A DNA stretch of 64,000 nucleotides from Trinickia violacea (GCF_005280735.1 NZ_CP040077.1:1054001-1118000); one strand, 5' to 3'; shown: positions 16,756 through 26,618, counted from the first letter of the stretch. Program-made: numbers and translations. The notes: a model not told the origin generated them from the sequence alone.

Positions 16756-16933
16756 GAATGGGGCTCTTGCAAAGGGGATGGCGGCCGGGCCTCGCCATAC
16801 GGAGGGCTTCGGCCGGGACGAATTTGCCGATATTATCAAGCGGTTTAAAGCGACGCACGGCAAACCGGCCGGCGGCGGCGTGTCCCGTCATACGGGGCGG
16901 GCCGCCTGGCGGGCCTTCTTACCGGGAGAGTTC

Positions 16934-17563
16934 ATGACGGTGATTGTGGTGGCGAATCCGAAGGGCGGCGTGGGCAAGAGCACGCTATCGACGAATCTGG
17001 CAGGGTATTTTGCGGCGAACGGCGAGTGGGTGGCGCTCGCGGACCTCGACCGGCAGCTGTCGTCACATGCGTGGCTGGACCTGCGGCCGGCGGGCATGCC
17101 GCCGATCGAAGAATGGCAGATCGATATGGATGCGCCTGCGAAGCCGCCACGGGGGCTCGAACATGCGGTCATCGATACGCCCGCCGGCCTGCACGGCAAC
17201 CGGTTCGACGTTGCGCTCGAACTCGCGGACAAGGTGATCGTGCCGTTACAGCCGTCAATGTTCGACATTCTGGCGACGCAGCACTTTCTGGAGCGGCTCG
17301 CGAAGGAAAAGGCCGTGCGGAAGGGAGCGATCGAAATCGGCGTGGTCGGGATGCGGGTCGATTCGCGCACGCGCTCGGCGGAGCAACTGCATCGATTCGT
17401 CGAAGGATTGAAGCTGCCGGTGCTCGGGTTTCTGCGCGATACGCAGAACTACGTGCAGCTCGCCGCGCATGGCCTCACGTTGTGGGACGTCGCGAAGAGC
17501 CGCGTCGAAAAGGATCTCGACCAGTGGGGGCCCATCATCGAATGGGCGGACAAGAAGGGCTGA
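16934..17563 (+). CDS. orphan ParA-family ATPase
   Basis: A 209-residue deviant-Walker P-loop ATPase. MTVIVVANPKGGVGKSTLSTNLAGYFA carries the KGGVGKST motif with its signature lysine; VALADLDRQLSSHAWLDLR and EHAVIDTPAGL give the A' and Walker B aspartates. It is preceded by GGGAGAG about six bases before ATG 16934. There is no parB partner or parS-like site nearby, and the protein is shorter than plasmid or chromosomal ParA, so it probably positions something other than a replicon, or regulates. It is convergent with panD (three bases between stops) and divergent from the thioesterase. Confidence 0.88.
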   Translation: MTVIVVANPKGGVGKSTLSTNLAGYFAANGEWVALADLDRQLSSHAWLDLRPAGMPPIEEWQIDMDAPAKPPRGLEHAVIDTPAGLHGNRFDVALELADKVIVPLQPSMFDILATQHFLERLAKEKAVRKGAIEIGVVGMRVDSRTRSAEQLHRFVEGLKLPVLGFLRDTQNYVQLAAHGLTLWDVAKSRVEKDLDQWGPIIEWADKKG

Positions 17564-17566
17564 CCA

Positions 17567-17953
17567 TCAGGTCCAGTTCTGGACCGGCACGTGGCCGCGG
17601 CTTCCCTTGATCTTGTTGTTCTCGTCGACGAACACCAGGTCCGGCGTCCAGCCGGCCTTGAGTTCCGCTTCGTCGACCATCGCGAACGCGGCGATGATCA
17701 CGAGATCGCCCAGTTGCGCACGCCGTGCCGCCGACCCGTTGAGCGAGATCATCCCGGTGCCGCGCTCGCCCTTGATCGCATACGTCGAGAAACGCTCGCC
17801 GTTGTTGATGTTCCAGATGTCGATCCGCTCGTTCTCGACGATGTTCGCCGCTTCGAGCAGGTCTTCGTCGATCGCGCACGAGCCTTCGTAGTGCAGCTCG
17901 CAGTGCGTGACGGCGGCCCGGTGAATCTTCGACTTCAACATATGGCGCTGCAT
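17567..17953 (-). CDS. panD: aspartate 1-decarboxylase proenzyme
   Basis: Pyruvoyl enzyme forming beta-alanine from aspartate for pantothenate and coenzyme A. It has 128 residues from ATG 17953 (MQRHMLKSKIHRAAVTHCELHYEGSCAID). The self-cleavage site Gly-Ser within YEGSCAID is intact and sits at residues 24-25, as in characterised enzymes. The rest (NNGERFSTYAIKGERGTGMISLNGSAARRAQLGDLVIIAAFA) is full length. panC lies 77 bases upstream in the same direction, so the two probably form a panC-panD operon. Confidence 0.97.
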   Translation of the reverse strand: MQRHMLKSKIHRAAVTHCELHYEGSCAIDEDLLEAANIVENERIDIWNINNGERFSTYAIKGERGTGMISLNGSAARRAQLGDLVIIAAFAMVDEAELKAGWTPDLVFVDENNKIKGSRGHVPVQNWT

Positions 17954-18030
17954 GATCTTTCCTTCGGACTTCGTTGGGCTTGAGAGCGGGGGGCGGCGGC
18001 GGATCGGTGCGTGATGCCCGGCGCCGCCCG

Positions 18031-18864
18031 TCAGATTTCGAGGTTGTCGATGAGGCGCGTCGCGCCGAGCTTGGCGGCGGCGAGCACGACGAGCGGCGCC
18101 TCGATTTCGTGGGCGGCCGGCGGCAGCAGGTTCGAGCGCTTGCGCACCGCGATGTAATCGGGCTTCCAGCCGCGCGCGGCGAGGCTCGTCATCGCGTCCT
18201 TCTCGATCGCGGCGAAATCGCGGTTGCCGGAGAGCACGGCCTCGCGAACGCGTCCGAGCGTGATGGCCAGCATCGGCGCCTCGGCGCGTTCCGTCTCGCT
18301 CAAGTAGCGGTTGCGCGAGCTGAGGGCGAGGCCGTCGGTGTCGCGCACCGTTTCGGCGGCGACGATGTCGGTCGGCAGCGCGAACTGGCTGCACATCTGC
18401 CGCACGATCATCAGCTGCTGGTAATCCTTCTTGCCGAACACCGCGACGCGCGGCTGCACGCACGACATCAGCTTCATCACGACCGTGCAGACGCCGGTAA
18501 AGAAGCCCGGCCGGAACTCGCCTTCGAGGATGTCGCCCAAATCGGTCGGCGGATGCAGACGGTATTCCTGCGGCTCCGGGTACATGTCGCGCTCGGTCGG
18601 CGCGAACAGCACGTAGACGTTTTCCTTCTGAAGTTTCTCGATATCGGCTTCGAGCGTGCGCGGATATTTGTCGAAATCCTCGTTCGGGCCGAATTGCAGG
18701 CGGTTCACGAAGATGCTCGCGACGACCGGGTCGCCGTGCTGGCGCGCGAGCCGCATCAGCGACAGATGCCCCTCGTGGAGATTGCCCATCGTCGGCACGA
18801 ACGCCGTGCGATTCTGGCCGCGCAACTGGTCGCGCAATTCTTGGATCGAGCTGATGACTTTCAT
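18031..18864 (-). CDS. panC: pantothenate synthetase
   Basis: Cytosolic ATP-dependent ligase joining pantoate and beta-alanine to pantothenate. It has 277 residues, the normal length. The HIGH-like FVPTMGNLHEGHLSLMRLA and KKDYQQLMIVRQM motifs, QFGPNEDFDKYPRTLEADI and LALSSRNRYLSETER (KMSKS-equivalent loop) are all present. It is co-directional with panD, which supplies beta-alanine. The 257 bases between panC and scpA contain the panC promoter region and no recognised gene. Confidence 0.97.
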   Translation of the reverse strand: MKVISSIQELRDQLRGQNRTAFVPTMGNLHEGHLSLMRLARQHGDPVVASIFVNRLQFGPNEDFDKYPRTLEADIEKLQKENVYVLFAPTERDMYPEPQEYRLHPPTDLGDILEGEFRPGFFTGVCTVVMKLMSCVQPRVAVFGKKDYQQLMIVRQMCSQFALPTDIVAAETVRDTDGLALSSRNRYLSETERAEAPMLAITLGRVREAVLSGNRDFAAIEKDAMTSLAARGWKPDYIAVRKRSNLLPPAAHEIEAPLVVLAAAKLGATRLIDNLEI

Positions 18865-19121
18865 GATGCCTCCCGCCGGGCCGCCCCAAGGGAGGCATCG
18901 GCCCCCTCGGGGGGCAGTGAACGAAAGTGAGCGTGGGGGTAGTTCATATTCGGCTGTGTGTTCGTCGAGCGGTGACGCGGGCAGGCAAGGGCGCGGTTTT
19001 CGTCGTCCGTGCCGAGAGAGGGCTCGGAGCGCGGGATTGTAGTGGATTTTCGCGGCTCAGGGCCTGTAAATCACGGAACTGTCCCTCAAGCGGTCAATTG
19101 AGCAATCGGCTCATCGGTCAA

Positions 19122-19994
19122 CTAAGCCGGCAAATACGCAAGCCGCACATAAATGGGCGCAAACGGTTCGGCCTGCGTGATTTCGATCAGCGATTCGCGC
19201 GAGAGCTCGAGCATCGCGATGAAGTTGACGATCACGACCGGCACGCCGCGCATGACGTCGAACAGCTCGGAAAACTCGACGAAGCGCACGTTCTGCAGCC
19301 GCCGCAGGATCACGCTCATATGCTCGCGCACCGACAATTCCTCGCGCGAGATCTTGTGGTGCTGCACGAGCTTCGCGCGCTTGATGACGTCGGCCCAGGC
19401 GGCGCGCAGGTCGTTGGTGTCGACGTCCGGAAAGCGCGGCGTGATGCTTTGCTCGATGTACACCTCGGCGCGCAGGAAGTCGCGGCCGAGCTGCGGGAGT
19501 TGATCGAGGCGCTGGGCGGCGAGCTTCATGCGCTCGTATTCGAGCAGGCGCCGCACCAGCTCGGCACGCGGATCTTCCGCTTCGTCGCCGGTATCCGCCT
19601 TCTTGACCGGCAAGAGCATGCGCGACTTGATCTCGATCAGCATGGCCGCCATCAACAGGTACTCGGACGCCAGCTCGAGATTCGTCTTGCGAAGCTGCTC
19701 GACATACCCGAGATACTGCGCGGTCACATCCGCCATCGGGATGTCGAGCACGTTGAAGTTTTGCTTGCGGATCAGGTAGAGCAGCAGGTCGAGCGGGCCC
19801 TCGAACGTTTCGAGGAACACCTCCAGCGCATCCGGCGGGATGTAGAGGTCCTGCGGCAGCTTGAAGAGCGGTTCGCCATACAGGCGTGCGAAAGCGATGC
19901 CGTCGACGGTGTCGGGCGTCGTGTCCGTGACAGGCGCGGCGAGCGCAGCGCTCGATTCCTGCGCCCGACGGGCTTCGTCGGCGGCCGTGGTCAC
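19122..19994 (-). CDS. scpA: segregation and condensation protein A
   Basis: Kleisin subunit linking SMC heads in the chromosome-condensing Smc-ScpAB complex. A 290-residue form starts at GTG 19994 (VTTAADEARRAQESS), immediately after the DUF3460 stop; a longer reading to 20090 would overlap that gene. The conserved kleisin start LETFEGPLDLLLYLIRKQNFNVLDIPMADVTAQYLGYVEQL lies near residue 65. It is followed by the helical linker and the C-terminal winged helix (VRFVEFSELFDVMRGVPVVIVNFIAMLELSRESLIEI). The first 60 residues are variable. No scpB is adjacent. Confidence 0.93.
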   Translation of the reverse strand: MTTAADEARRAQESSAALAAPVTDTTPDTVDGIAFARLYGEPLFKLPQDLYIPPDALEVFLETFEGPLDLLLYLIRKQNFNVLDIPMADVTAQYLGYVEQLRKTNLELASEYLLMAAMLIEIKSRMLLPVKKADTGDEAEDPRAELVRRLLEYERMKLAAQRLDQLPQLGRDFLRAEVYIEQSITPRFPDVDTNDLRAAWADVIKRAKLVQHHKISREELSVREHMSVILRRLQNVRFVEFSELFDVMRGVPVVIVNFIAMLELSRESLIEITQAEPFAPIYVRLAYLPA

Positions 19995-19996
19995 GC

Positions 19997-20182
19997 TCAG
20001 AAGTTCTGGTAGTAGACGTAGGGTGTCTGCTCGACGCGCGATTCCTTTTGTTCGGCGCGTTCTTCGAGATCGATCGGCTGCTTGTCCCACAGCAGCGAGC
20101 GGCCGCGGCGCTGCTCTTCTTCCAGCTTCGGTTTTTGTTGTTTCAACTGGTTCAGGAATTGCGTGATGTCTGACTGATACAT
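19997..20182 (-). CDS. DUF3460 family small protein
   Basis: A 61-residue charged protein (MYQSDITQFLNQLKQQKPKLEEEQRRGRSLLWDKQPIDLEERAEQKESRVEQTPYVYYQNF). It matches the small betaproteobacterial DUF3460 family that regularly precedes scpA. The N-terminal half is a likely amphipathic helix and the C-terminus ends in an aromatic YVYYQNF. No signal peptide or membrane segment is seen. The stop lies two bases before the scpA start, so the pair is co-transcribed. Function is unknown. Confidence 0.88.
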   Translation of the reverse strand: MYQSDITQFLNQLKQQKPKLEEEQRRGRSLLWDKQPIDLEERAEQKESRVEQTPYVYYQNF

Positions 20183-20473
20183 GGCTCGACGGTCTCGGAA
20201 ATGGGGCGGCGAGCCTTGGGGGACGGCCGCCGCCGTTTGATCAGCCGCAATTTTACAGCAAGCGCGCGAGCCGACCTATCCATGTCTGCATCCGCGCGGA
20301 ACGTCTCGAAATTAGAGCCGTCCAAGGCGGGCGCACCGGCTCGCCGGGTGCCGGAATGCCTGGAGCCGGCGGGTCCCGCCAGGCGGCGCGCGGCGCGCGT
20401 AGACAGGTCGGCCGCGCCCGTATGGTCAAATATGCGGTTTTAAGCAACTCAACAACAAGGCCGGAGGTCCCGT

Positions 20474-22303
20474 TTGCCGGGGTATGTGTCCCACCCGTCG
20501 CGCGGCTCGCGCGCAGCATCCGATTGCGCGGGCAGTGCCTCGCCGCGTTCGCGCCATCGCGCGCGCGCGTCGCGTGGCGCGCTGACCGCGATCGTCGGCT
20601 ACCTGCTGCTGATTGTCGCGATGCCGGCGAGCGCGAAATACGACGTCGATATCGACGCGCCGCGCTCGATCAAGAAGCTGCTCAAGGAGCATCTGGACAT
20701 TTCCCGCTTCGCCAAGCGCGACGACATCAGCGACGACCAGTTCACCTTCCTCATCACCGCCACGCCCCAGCAGGTCCGCGACCTCGCCGCGACGGCCGGC
20801 TATTTCTCGCCGGTCGTGCGCACCGACGTCCGTACGGTCAAAGGCAAGAAGGATGTGAAAGTGAGCGTCGACCCGGGGCCGCGCACGATGGTCTCGTCGG
20901 TGACGCTCTCGTTCAAGGGGCCGGTGCTGACGGAAGACCCGAAGCAGGAAACCGCGACGCGCTTCGCGTTCTCGCTGCACGACGGCGATCCGTTCACGCA
21001 ATCGGATTGGGACGATGCGAAGAACGCGGCGCTCAAGCAATTGCAGTCGCGCCGTTACCTGGGCGCGAAGATCGTGCGCTCGGAGGCGCGGATCGATCCG
21101 CGCACGAAGAGCGCGGGACTTTCCGTCACCTTCGACAGCGGCCCGACCTTCACGCTCGGCCCGCTCGACGTGAGCGGCGTGCGGCGCTATCCCGGCGAGA
21201 TCGTCACCAACGTGAACCCGCTCCACACGGGCGAAATCTACGACGTGCAGCGCATCGCCGAACTGCAGCGCCAGTTGCAGAACACGCCGTATTACGCGAG
21301 CGTCGCGATCGATGTCGGCGACGACGTCGACAAGCCGCAAGAGACGCCCGTGCACGTGAAGGTCAGCGAGTATCCGTACAACAGCGTGCGCGGCGGCGTC
21401 GGCTATGCGACCGATACCGGCGCGCACGTGCAGGGCTCGTACACCTACCTCAACACGTTCGGGGCGGCGTGGCCGCTTTCGGTCCAGGGGCGGCTCGACC
21501 AGATCCAGCAGTACGGCCAGATCACGCTCGCGATGCCGCCCGGCATGCGCGGCTGGACCAATAGCGCGCTCGCGTCCTATACGAGCACGAATGTGTCGGG
21601 CACGACGATCTACAGTGCGCGCCTCGGCCTGCAGCGCGCGCGCACGAGCCAGAACATCGACTACGCGTATTCGATCCTGTTCTACGACGACCGGCTCGAT
21701 CAAAACGCGGTCGGCCCGCAGACGAGCCGCGCGCTCGTGCCGCAGTGGTCGTGGACGCGCCGCAATACCGACGATCCGCTGTTCCCGCGCTCCGGCAACC
21801 TGATCCACGCCGAGGCGGGTTTCGCGGTGAAGAACGCGCTGGCGGACCAGACCTTCATCCGCGGCTACGCGCGCGGTCAACAGTACCTGCCGGTCGGCAG
21901 GCGCGATTTGTTCGTGTTTCGCGCGGAGTTGGGCGGCGTGTTCACGAGCGGGCCGTCGAGCGGCGTTCCGGCCTCGCTGCTGTTTCGCGCGGGCGGCTCG
22001 AACTCGGTACGCGGCTACAGCTTTCAGAGCATCGGTAACAACGTCGACGGCTCGGTGCTGCCGACCAAATACCTCATGACCGGCTCGGCCGAATACCAGC
22101 ACTGGTTCAATCACGACTGGGGCGCGGCCACGTTCTTCGATATCGGCACGGCCACCGATACCTGGGGCGAGAAAGTGTTCTACCCGGGCGTGGGCTTCGG
22201 CGCGCGCTGGCGCAGCCCGGTCGGCCCGGTCAACATCGACCTCGCCTACGGCTTGCGCGACAGGAGCGTGCGGCCGTATTTGACGCTCGGCATCGCCTTT
22301 TAA
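20474..22303 (+). CDS. tamA: outer membrane TamA (BamA/Omp85 family)
   Basis: Outer-membrane Omp85 protein of the TamA-TamB system that helps insert autotransporters and other outer-membrane proteins and links the two membranes. It has 609 residues from TTG 20474, preceded by a good GGAGG six bases upstream. A basic N-terminus and hydrophobic stretch (ALTAIVGYLLLIVAMPASA) form the signal peptide, cleaved near residue 54. Three POTRA-like domains follow (about 55-290; for example GPTFTLGPLDVSGVRRYPGEIV). The 16-strand barrel shows the Omp85 hallmarks ARLGLQRAR, LFRAGGSNSVRGYSFQSIG (the VRGY lid-lock loop) and a C-terminal FGARWRSPVGPVNIDLAYGL...LTLGIAF. tamB follows after 19 bases. Confidence 0.93.
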   Translation: MPGYVSHPSRGSRAASDCAGSASPRSRHRARASRGALTAIVGYLLLIVAMPASAKYDVDIDAPRSIKKLLKEHLDISRFAKRDDISDDQFTFLITATPQQVRDLAATAGYFSPVVRTDVRTVKGKKDVKVSVDPGPRTMVSSVTLSFKGPVLTEDPKQETATRFAFSLHDGDPFTQSDWDDAKNAALKQLQSRRYLGAKIVRSEARIDPRTKSAGLSVTFDSGPTFTLGPLDVSGVRRYPGEIVTNVNPLHTGEIYDVQRIAELQRQLQNTPYYASVAIDVGDDVDKPQETPVHVKVSEYPYNSVRGGVGYATDTGAHVQGSYTYLNTFGAAWPLSVQGRLDQIQQYGQITLAMPPGMRGWTNSALASYTSTNVSGTTIYSARLGLQRARTSQNIDYAYSILFYDDRLDQNAVGPQTSRALVPQWSWTRRNTDDPLFPRSGNLIHAEAGFAVKNALADQTFIRGYARGQQYLPVGRRDLFVFRAELGGVFTSGPSSGVPASLLFRAGGSNSVRGYSFQSIGNNVDGSVLPTKYLMTGSAEYQHWFNHDWGAATFFDIGTATDTWGEKVFYPGVGFGARWRSPVGPVNIDLAYGLRDRSVRPYLTLGIAF

Positions 22304-22322
22304 TGAATCTAGACAACGCAGC

Positions 22323-25300
22323 ATGACGACGGACGACTCCGCCACCCCGCCTACGACGCCGCCCTCCGGCCCGCCTCCCGACGAGCCGGGTACGCCCGCG
22401 CCCGCTCCGCGCGAGACACCGCCGGAGCAGCCGAAGAGGCGCCGCCGGCATCGCGTGCTGACGGCGCTCGCGCGCACACTCGTCTTCGTCGTGTTTCTCG
22501 TCGTGCTGGCGGGCGGTTTGCTGTACGGCGCGATCACGACCGAGCGCGGCACGCGCCTCGCGTGGCAGACGGCCGTCTCGGTGCTCGGCGGGCGGCTCGC
22601 CGGCACGGTCGAGGGCGGTTCGCTGGCGACCGGCGTGCGCTTGAAGGACGTCGCATGGCGCAGCAGCCTCGACAGTAAAGGGGCCGATAAGGGCGACGAG
22701 ATCAAAATCGACCGCATCTCGGGCCGCTGGGGGCTCACGCGCTCGCCGTGGCGCTTTACGGTCGACTACCTGCATCTCGGCACGATCGACGCGCGCATCG
22801 TCCCGTCGCCCCCGAGCACCGAGCCGACCGTGCTGCCGCAGGACCTGCAACTGCCGATGCAGCTCGACGTGCGCGATCTGCGCGTCGAGAAGCTGGTGCT
22901 GCACGAAGGGACGTCGACGAGCGAGTATTCCCGCCTGATCTTCCGCGGACGCAGCGACGGCCGGCACCACGAGGCGTCGGTCGAGCGGCTCGACACGCCG
23001 TTCGGCGCGCTGACCGCCGAGGCCAGGCTCGACGGCGTGCGGCCGTTCGCGCTCACCGGCAACGCGGGGTATTCCGGCAAGGTCAACGAGGAGCCGGTGC
23101 AGGTGCGCGCACGCGTCTCCGGCACGCTGGAGGCGCTCGTCGCCGATCTGGACGCGACCGGCATGAAGCTCGCCGGCCAGGCGCGCGTCGAGGCCGCGCC
23201 GTTCTCCGACGTCCCGCTCACGCGCGCGACGCTTGCGTTCGATCACGTCAATCCGCAAGCCTTCAGCCCCGGTGCGCCGTTCGCCGATCTGGCGGTGCGC
23301 GCGAACTTGGCGCCGGTGACGGGGCCGGGGGCGGAGAAAGCGTTGGCGAGCGGAACATCCGGGGCGTCACCGGCTTCGGGTGCGGTCGCCGCAGGGAAGG
23401 CTCCGGCTTCCTCGAGCGACTTCGTCGTCGCCGGCCAGGTGTCGATCGTCAACGCGAAGCCCGGCCAGATCGGCGAGCAGCTGCTGCCGCTCATCGACGC
23501 GCATGCCGACGTCCGGCTCGACGCCCACGAGCAGCGCATCTCGAACCTGAACGTGCGCCTCGTCAAGAGCGCGACGTTGACGGGCGGCGGCGCGCTCGCG
23601 GGTGGCAAGGGCAAGTTCGACCTGCGCGTGGCCGGGCTCGACCTGAACACGTTCGAGGCGAGCGTGCGGCAGACCGCGCTTGCCGGTCCGATCGGCATCA
23701 CGCTCGACGGCGCCAAGCAGGCGATCACGTTCGATCTGGCCGACCCGAAGGCTGCGCTGCGCGCGCAGGCGCAGGTGACGCAGGACTCCGCACAGATCGC
23801 GTTCAACAACGTCCGCGTGAGTTCCGGCAAGGGCCGCATCGATCTGTCGGGCGCGCTCAAGCACGACGCGCATTCGAGCTATGACGTGAAGGCGACGCTG
23901 ACCGATTTCGATCCGCTATCGCTGATGGCGCCCGGCAAGGTGTCGGCCGGCAAAGCGGCGGCGGGCAAGGCGGGTAAGCAAGCGGGGAAGCGGGCTTTGG
24001 GCAGGTCAGGCACTTCGGGAGCGGCGGCATCGAAGCCGGGGAGCCGTGAGACCGGCAAACCGGCAACGGCTGCCGAGCCTGCTACCCAAGCCGCCGCGCC
24101 GGCCGAACGCGTCGCCAAGGGCCCGATCGAGGCGCGCGTGAACGGCACGCTGACCGCCACCGGCGTGCTCGGCCCCACGCTGACGACGAAGGCGCAATTC
24201 AAGCTCGGCGAAAGCGTCTACGACGGCATGCCGCTCACGGGCGCGGGCACCGTGCAGCTCGCCGGGTCGCGCATTCTGCCGAGCAGCGTGAACCTGTCGA
24301 TCGCGGGCAACCAGGTCGATCTGAACGGCAGCTTCGGCACGCCGCGCGACCGGCTCAAGTTCCACGTCGACGCGCCGCAACTCGACCGTCTCGGCTTCGG
24401 CCTCGCCGGTTTCGTGCAGGCGGACGGCGACATCACGGGATCGTTCGCGCATCCGAACGTCGAGCTTGCCTACCAAGCGGACAACGTCGCGTTCGGCGAC
24501 AACCGCCTCGGCCACGCGGAAGGCCGCGCGGAACTGCGCGACGGCGCGCACGGCGCCATGATGTTCACGACCGACGCACGAGATCTCTCCAGCAACGGCG
24601 TCGAACTCAAGACGCTCACCGCCCAGCTCACCGGCACGCGCGCGAAGCACACGCTGCAAGCGGCGGCGGCGGGCAGCGTGCACGGACGTCCGGTCGATCT
24701 GACGCTCGCCGCCGACGGCAGCCTCACCGACAGCCGCGAAGGCACGCGTTGGGACGGCACGGTGACGCGCCTCGCGAACAAGGGCATGCCCGCGCTGAAC
24801 CTCGAGTCTGCGCTCACGGTGAGCGCCGGCCCGCAGCGCGTCGTGCTCGGCGCCACGCGGCTCGCGCTCGAAGGCGCGACGCTCGACCTGAAATCGTTCG
24901 CGCTCGATCACGGCAACATCCGCACGGCCGGGTCGTTGTCGAACGTCTCAGTCGCGCGGCTCTTGGAAATCCAGCAGGAGCTGACCGGCCAGCGTCCGCC
25001 CGTCAAAACCGATCTCGTGTTCGACAGCGATTGGGATCTGAACGTCGGCCAGACGGCGAGCGGCTATTGGCAGCTCAAGCGCCGCGTCGGCGACGTGACG
25101 CTCGACACCGGGCGTGGCGTCGCGTCGCTCGGCATCACCGATATCGCCGCGCGTGCCGAGTTCGGCGACGGCCGGCGTCTTTCCGCGAAGGTCCACGCGC
25201 AGGCGAGCCGCATCGGCACCGTCGACGCGAACGTCGCCGTGCCGCTCGCCGTGCGCGACGGCGTCCTCGCGATCAGCGAAGACGCGCCGCTCTCCGGCGC

Positions 25301-26597
25301 GGTGAATGCCGACGTGCCGTCCTTGACCACGACGGGCGGCCTGTTCGGCCCGAGCTACCTGCTCGACGGCCATCTCGCGCTGAAGCTCACCATCGCCGGC
25401 ACGGCCGCCAAGCCGAATCTGTCGGGGTCGCTCACAGGCGACAACTTGTCGGCGACGCTGGTCGACCAGGGCGTCCAGTTGAAGAACGGCGTGATCCGCA
25501 TCGCGCTGTCGGAGAATCTCGTCGAGTTCCAGAACGTCGAATTCCACGGCGGCGACGGCACGCTGCGCGCGACCGGACGCGTGCGTCTCGACAGCGCCGA
25601 GCCCGATCTCACGGCGAGCATCGTCGCCGACAAGCTCGAGCTGTTCGCGTCGCCGGATCGGCAACTGTCGCTGTCGGGCAGCGCGACGGTCGCCAACGGC
25701 GGCACGGCGGGTATCGACATCAACGGCAAGTTCCGCGTCAACAAGGCGCTCTTCGACATGCCCGAGCAGGCCGCGCCGCATTTGGGCGACGACGTCGTGA
25801 TCGTGCGCTCGGACGGCACCGTGCGCGGCCAGGCGCAGGAGATCGATCCGACCAACAAGCCGGTCGGCCGCTTCGCGCCGCGCGCGGATGTCGACCTCAA
25901 CCTTGGCGACAACTTCCGCTTCCGCGGCCAGGGTGCCGACCTCGGCCTGCGCGGCACGATCACGGCGCTGTCCGCGCCGAACCTGCCGCTGCGCGCGATC
26001 GGCAACGTTCGCGTGACCGAAGGCTCGACCTATACGGCGTTCGGCCGCAAGCTCGCGATCGAGAACGGTTTCTTCACGTTCAACGGGCCGGTCGCCAACC
26101 CGGGCATCAACATCCTGGCGATGCGGCGCAATCAGGAGGTCGAGGCGGGCGTGCAGGTGACGGGGACGATCCAGTCGCCGGTCGCCAAGCTCGTCTCCGA
26201 GCCGAACGTGCCGGATAACGAGAAGCTCTCCTGGCTGTTGTTCGGCCACGGCACGGACCAGGGCAACAACCTCGGCCAGCAGAGCACGATGACGACCGCG
26301 CTCGCGCTGCTCGGCAGCGCGACCGGCAAGCGCGTCGCGCAGACGATCGGGCTCGACGAGTTCACGGTTGGCCGCAGCGAGGTGGGGCTGACCGATCCGC
26401 AAGTGGTGATGGTGTCGAAGGCCATCAACGAGTGGCTCGTGCTCGGCTACGAGCAGGGGCTGCAAGCGGCGGACAACGCGGTCAAGGCGACGCTGAACCT
26501 GACGCGCTTCTGGTCGGTCTCGCTGTATGGGGGAACGTTCCAGGGGATGGATCTGAACTTTACGAGGCGCTTCGACAGTCTCTTCGGGGGACGGTGA
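22323..26597 (+). CDS. tamB: translocation and assembly module protein TamB
   Basis: Very long inner-membrane-anchored protein that spans the periplasm as a beta-taco and partners TamA; the AsmA-like family is also implicated in phospholipid transport. It has 1424 residues, typical. A proline-rich N-terminus (residues 1-40) precedes one membrane anchor (ALARTLVFVVFLVVLAGGLLYGAIT, about 50-75). The body is repetitive beta sequence. An Ala/Lys/Gly-rich low-complexity stretch near residues 535-605 (roughly 23925-24110) looks like an expanded linker. The C-terminal DUF490 domain ends LPLRAIGNVRVTEGSTYTAFGRKLAIENGFFTFNGPVANPGINI and NLTRFWSVSLYGGTFQGMDLNFTRRFDSLFGGR. Confidence 0.95.
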   Translation: MTTDDSATPPTTPPSGPPPDEPGTPAPAPRETPPEQPKRRRRHRVLTALARTLVFVVFLVVLAGGLLYGAITTERGTRLAWQTAVSVLGGRLAGTVEGGSLATGVRLKDVAWRSSLDSKGADKGDEIKIDRISGRWGLTRSPWRFTVDYLHLGTIDARIVPSPPSTEPTVLPQDLQLPMQLDVRDLRVEKLVLHEGTSTSEYSRLIFRGRSDGRHHEASVERLDTPFGALTAEARLDGVRPFALTGNAGYSGKVNEEPVQVRARVSGTLEALVADLDATGMKLAGQARVEAAPFSDVPLTRATLAFDHVNPQAFSPGAPFADLAVRANLAPVTGPGAEKALASGTSGASPASGAVAAGKAPASSSDFVVAGQVSIVNAKPGQIGEQLLPLIDAHADVRLDAHEQRISNLNVRLVKSATLTGGGALAGGKGKFDLRVAGLDLNTFEASVRQTALAGPIGITLDGAKQAITFDLADPKAALRAQAQVTQDSAQIAFNNVRVSSGKGRIDLSGALKHDAHSSYDVKATLTDFDPLSLMAPGKVSAGKAAAGKAGKQAGKRALGRSGTSGAAASKPGSRETGKPATAAEPATQAAAPAERVAKGPIEARVNGTLTATGVLGPTLTTKAQFKLGESVYDGMPLTGAGTVQLAGSRILPSSVNLSIAGNQVDLNGSFGTPRDRLKFHVDAPQLDRLGFGLAGFVQADGDITGSFAHPNVELAYQADNVAFGDNRLGHAEGRAELRDGAHGAMMFTTDARDLSSNGVELKTLTAQLTGTRAKHTLQAAAAGSVHGRPVDLTLAADGSLTDSREGTRWDGTVTRLANKGMPALNLESALTVSAGPQRVVLGATRLALEGATLDLKSFALDHGNIRTAGSLSNVSVARLLEIQQELTGQRPPVKTDLVFDSDWDLNVGQTASGYWQLKRRVGDVTLDTGRGVASLGITDIAARAEFGDGRRLSAKVHAQASRIGTVDANVAVPLAVRDGVLAISEDAPLSGAVNADVPSLTTTGGLFGPSYLLDGHLALKLTIAGTAAKPNLSGSLTGDNLSATLVDQGVQLKNGVIRIALSENLVEFQNVEFHGGDGTLRATGRVRLDSAEPDLTASIVADKLELFASPDRQLSLSGSATVANGGTAGIDINGKFRVNKALFDMPEQAAPHLGDDVVIVRSDGTVRGQAQEIDPTNKPVGRFAPRADVDLNLGDNFRFRGQGADLGLRGTITALSAPNLPLRAIGNVRVTEGSTYTAFGRKLAIENGFFTFNGPVANPGINILAMRRNQEVEAGVQVTGTIQSPVAKLVSEPNVPDNEKLSWLLFGHGTDQGNNLGQQSTMTTALALLGSATGKRVAQTIGLDEFTVGRSEVGLTDPQVVMVSKAINEWLVLGYEQGLQAADNAVKATLNLTRFWSVSLYGGTFQGMDLNFTRRFDSLFGGR

Positions 26598-26618
26598 GGA
26601 TCGCAGTCCTTCGGGCAT

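Noticed and set aside
24948..26618. A 556-codon minus-strand open frame opposite tamB
   Set aside because: Shadow of tamB with biased composition and no domain-like sequence.
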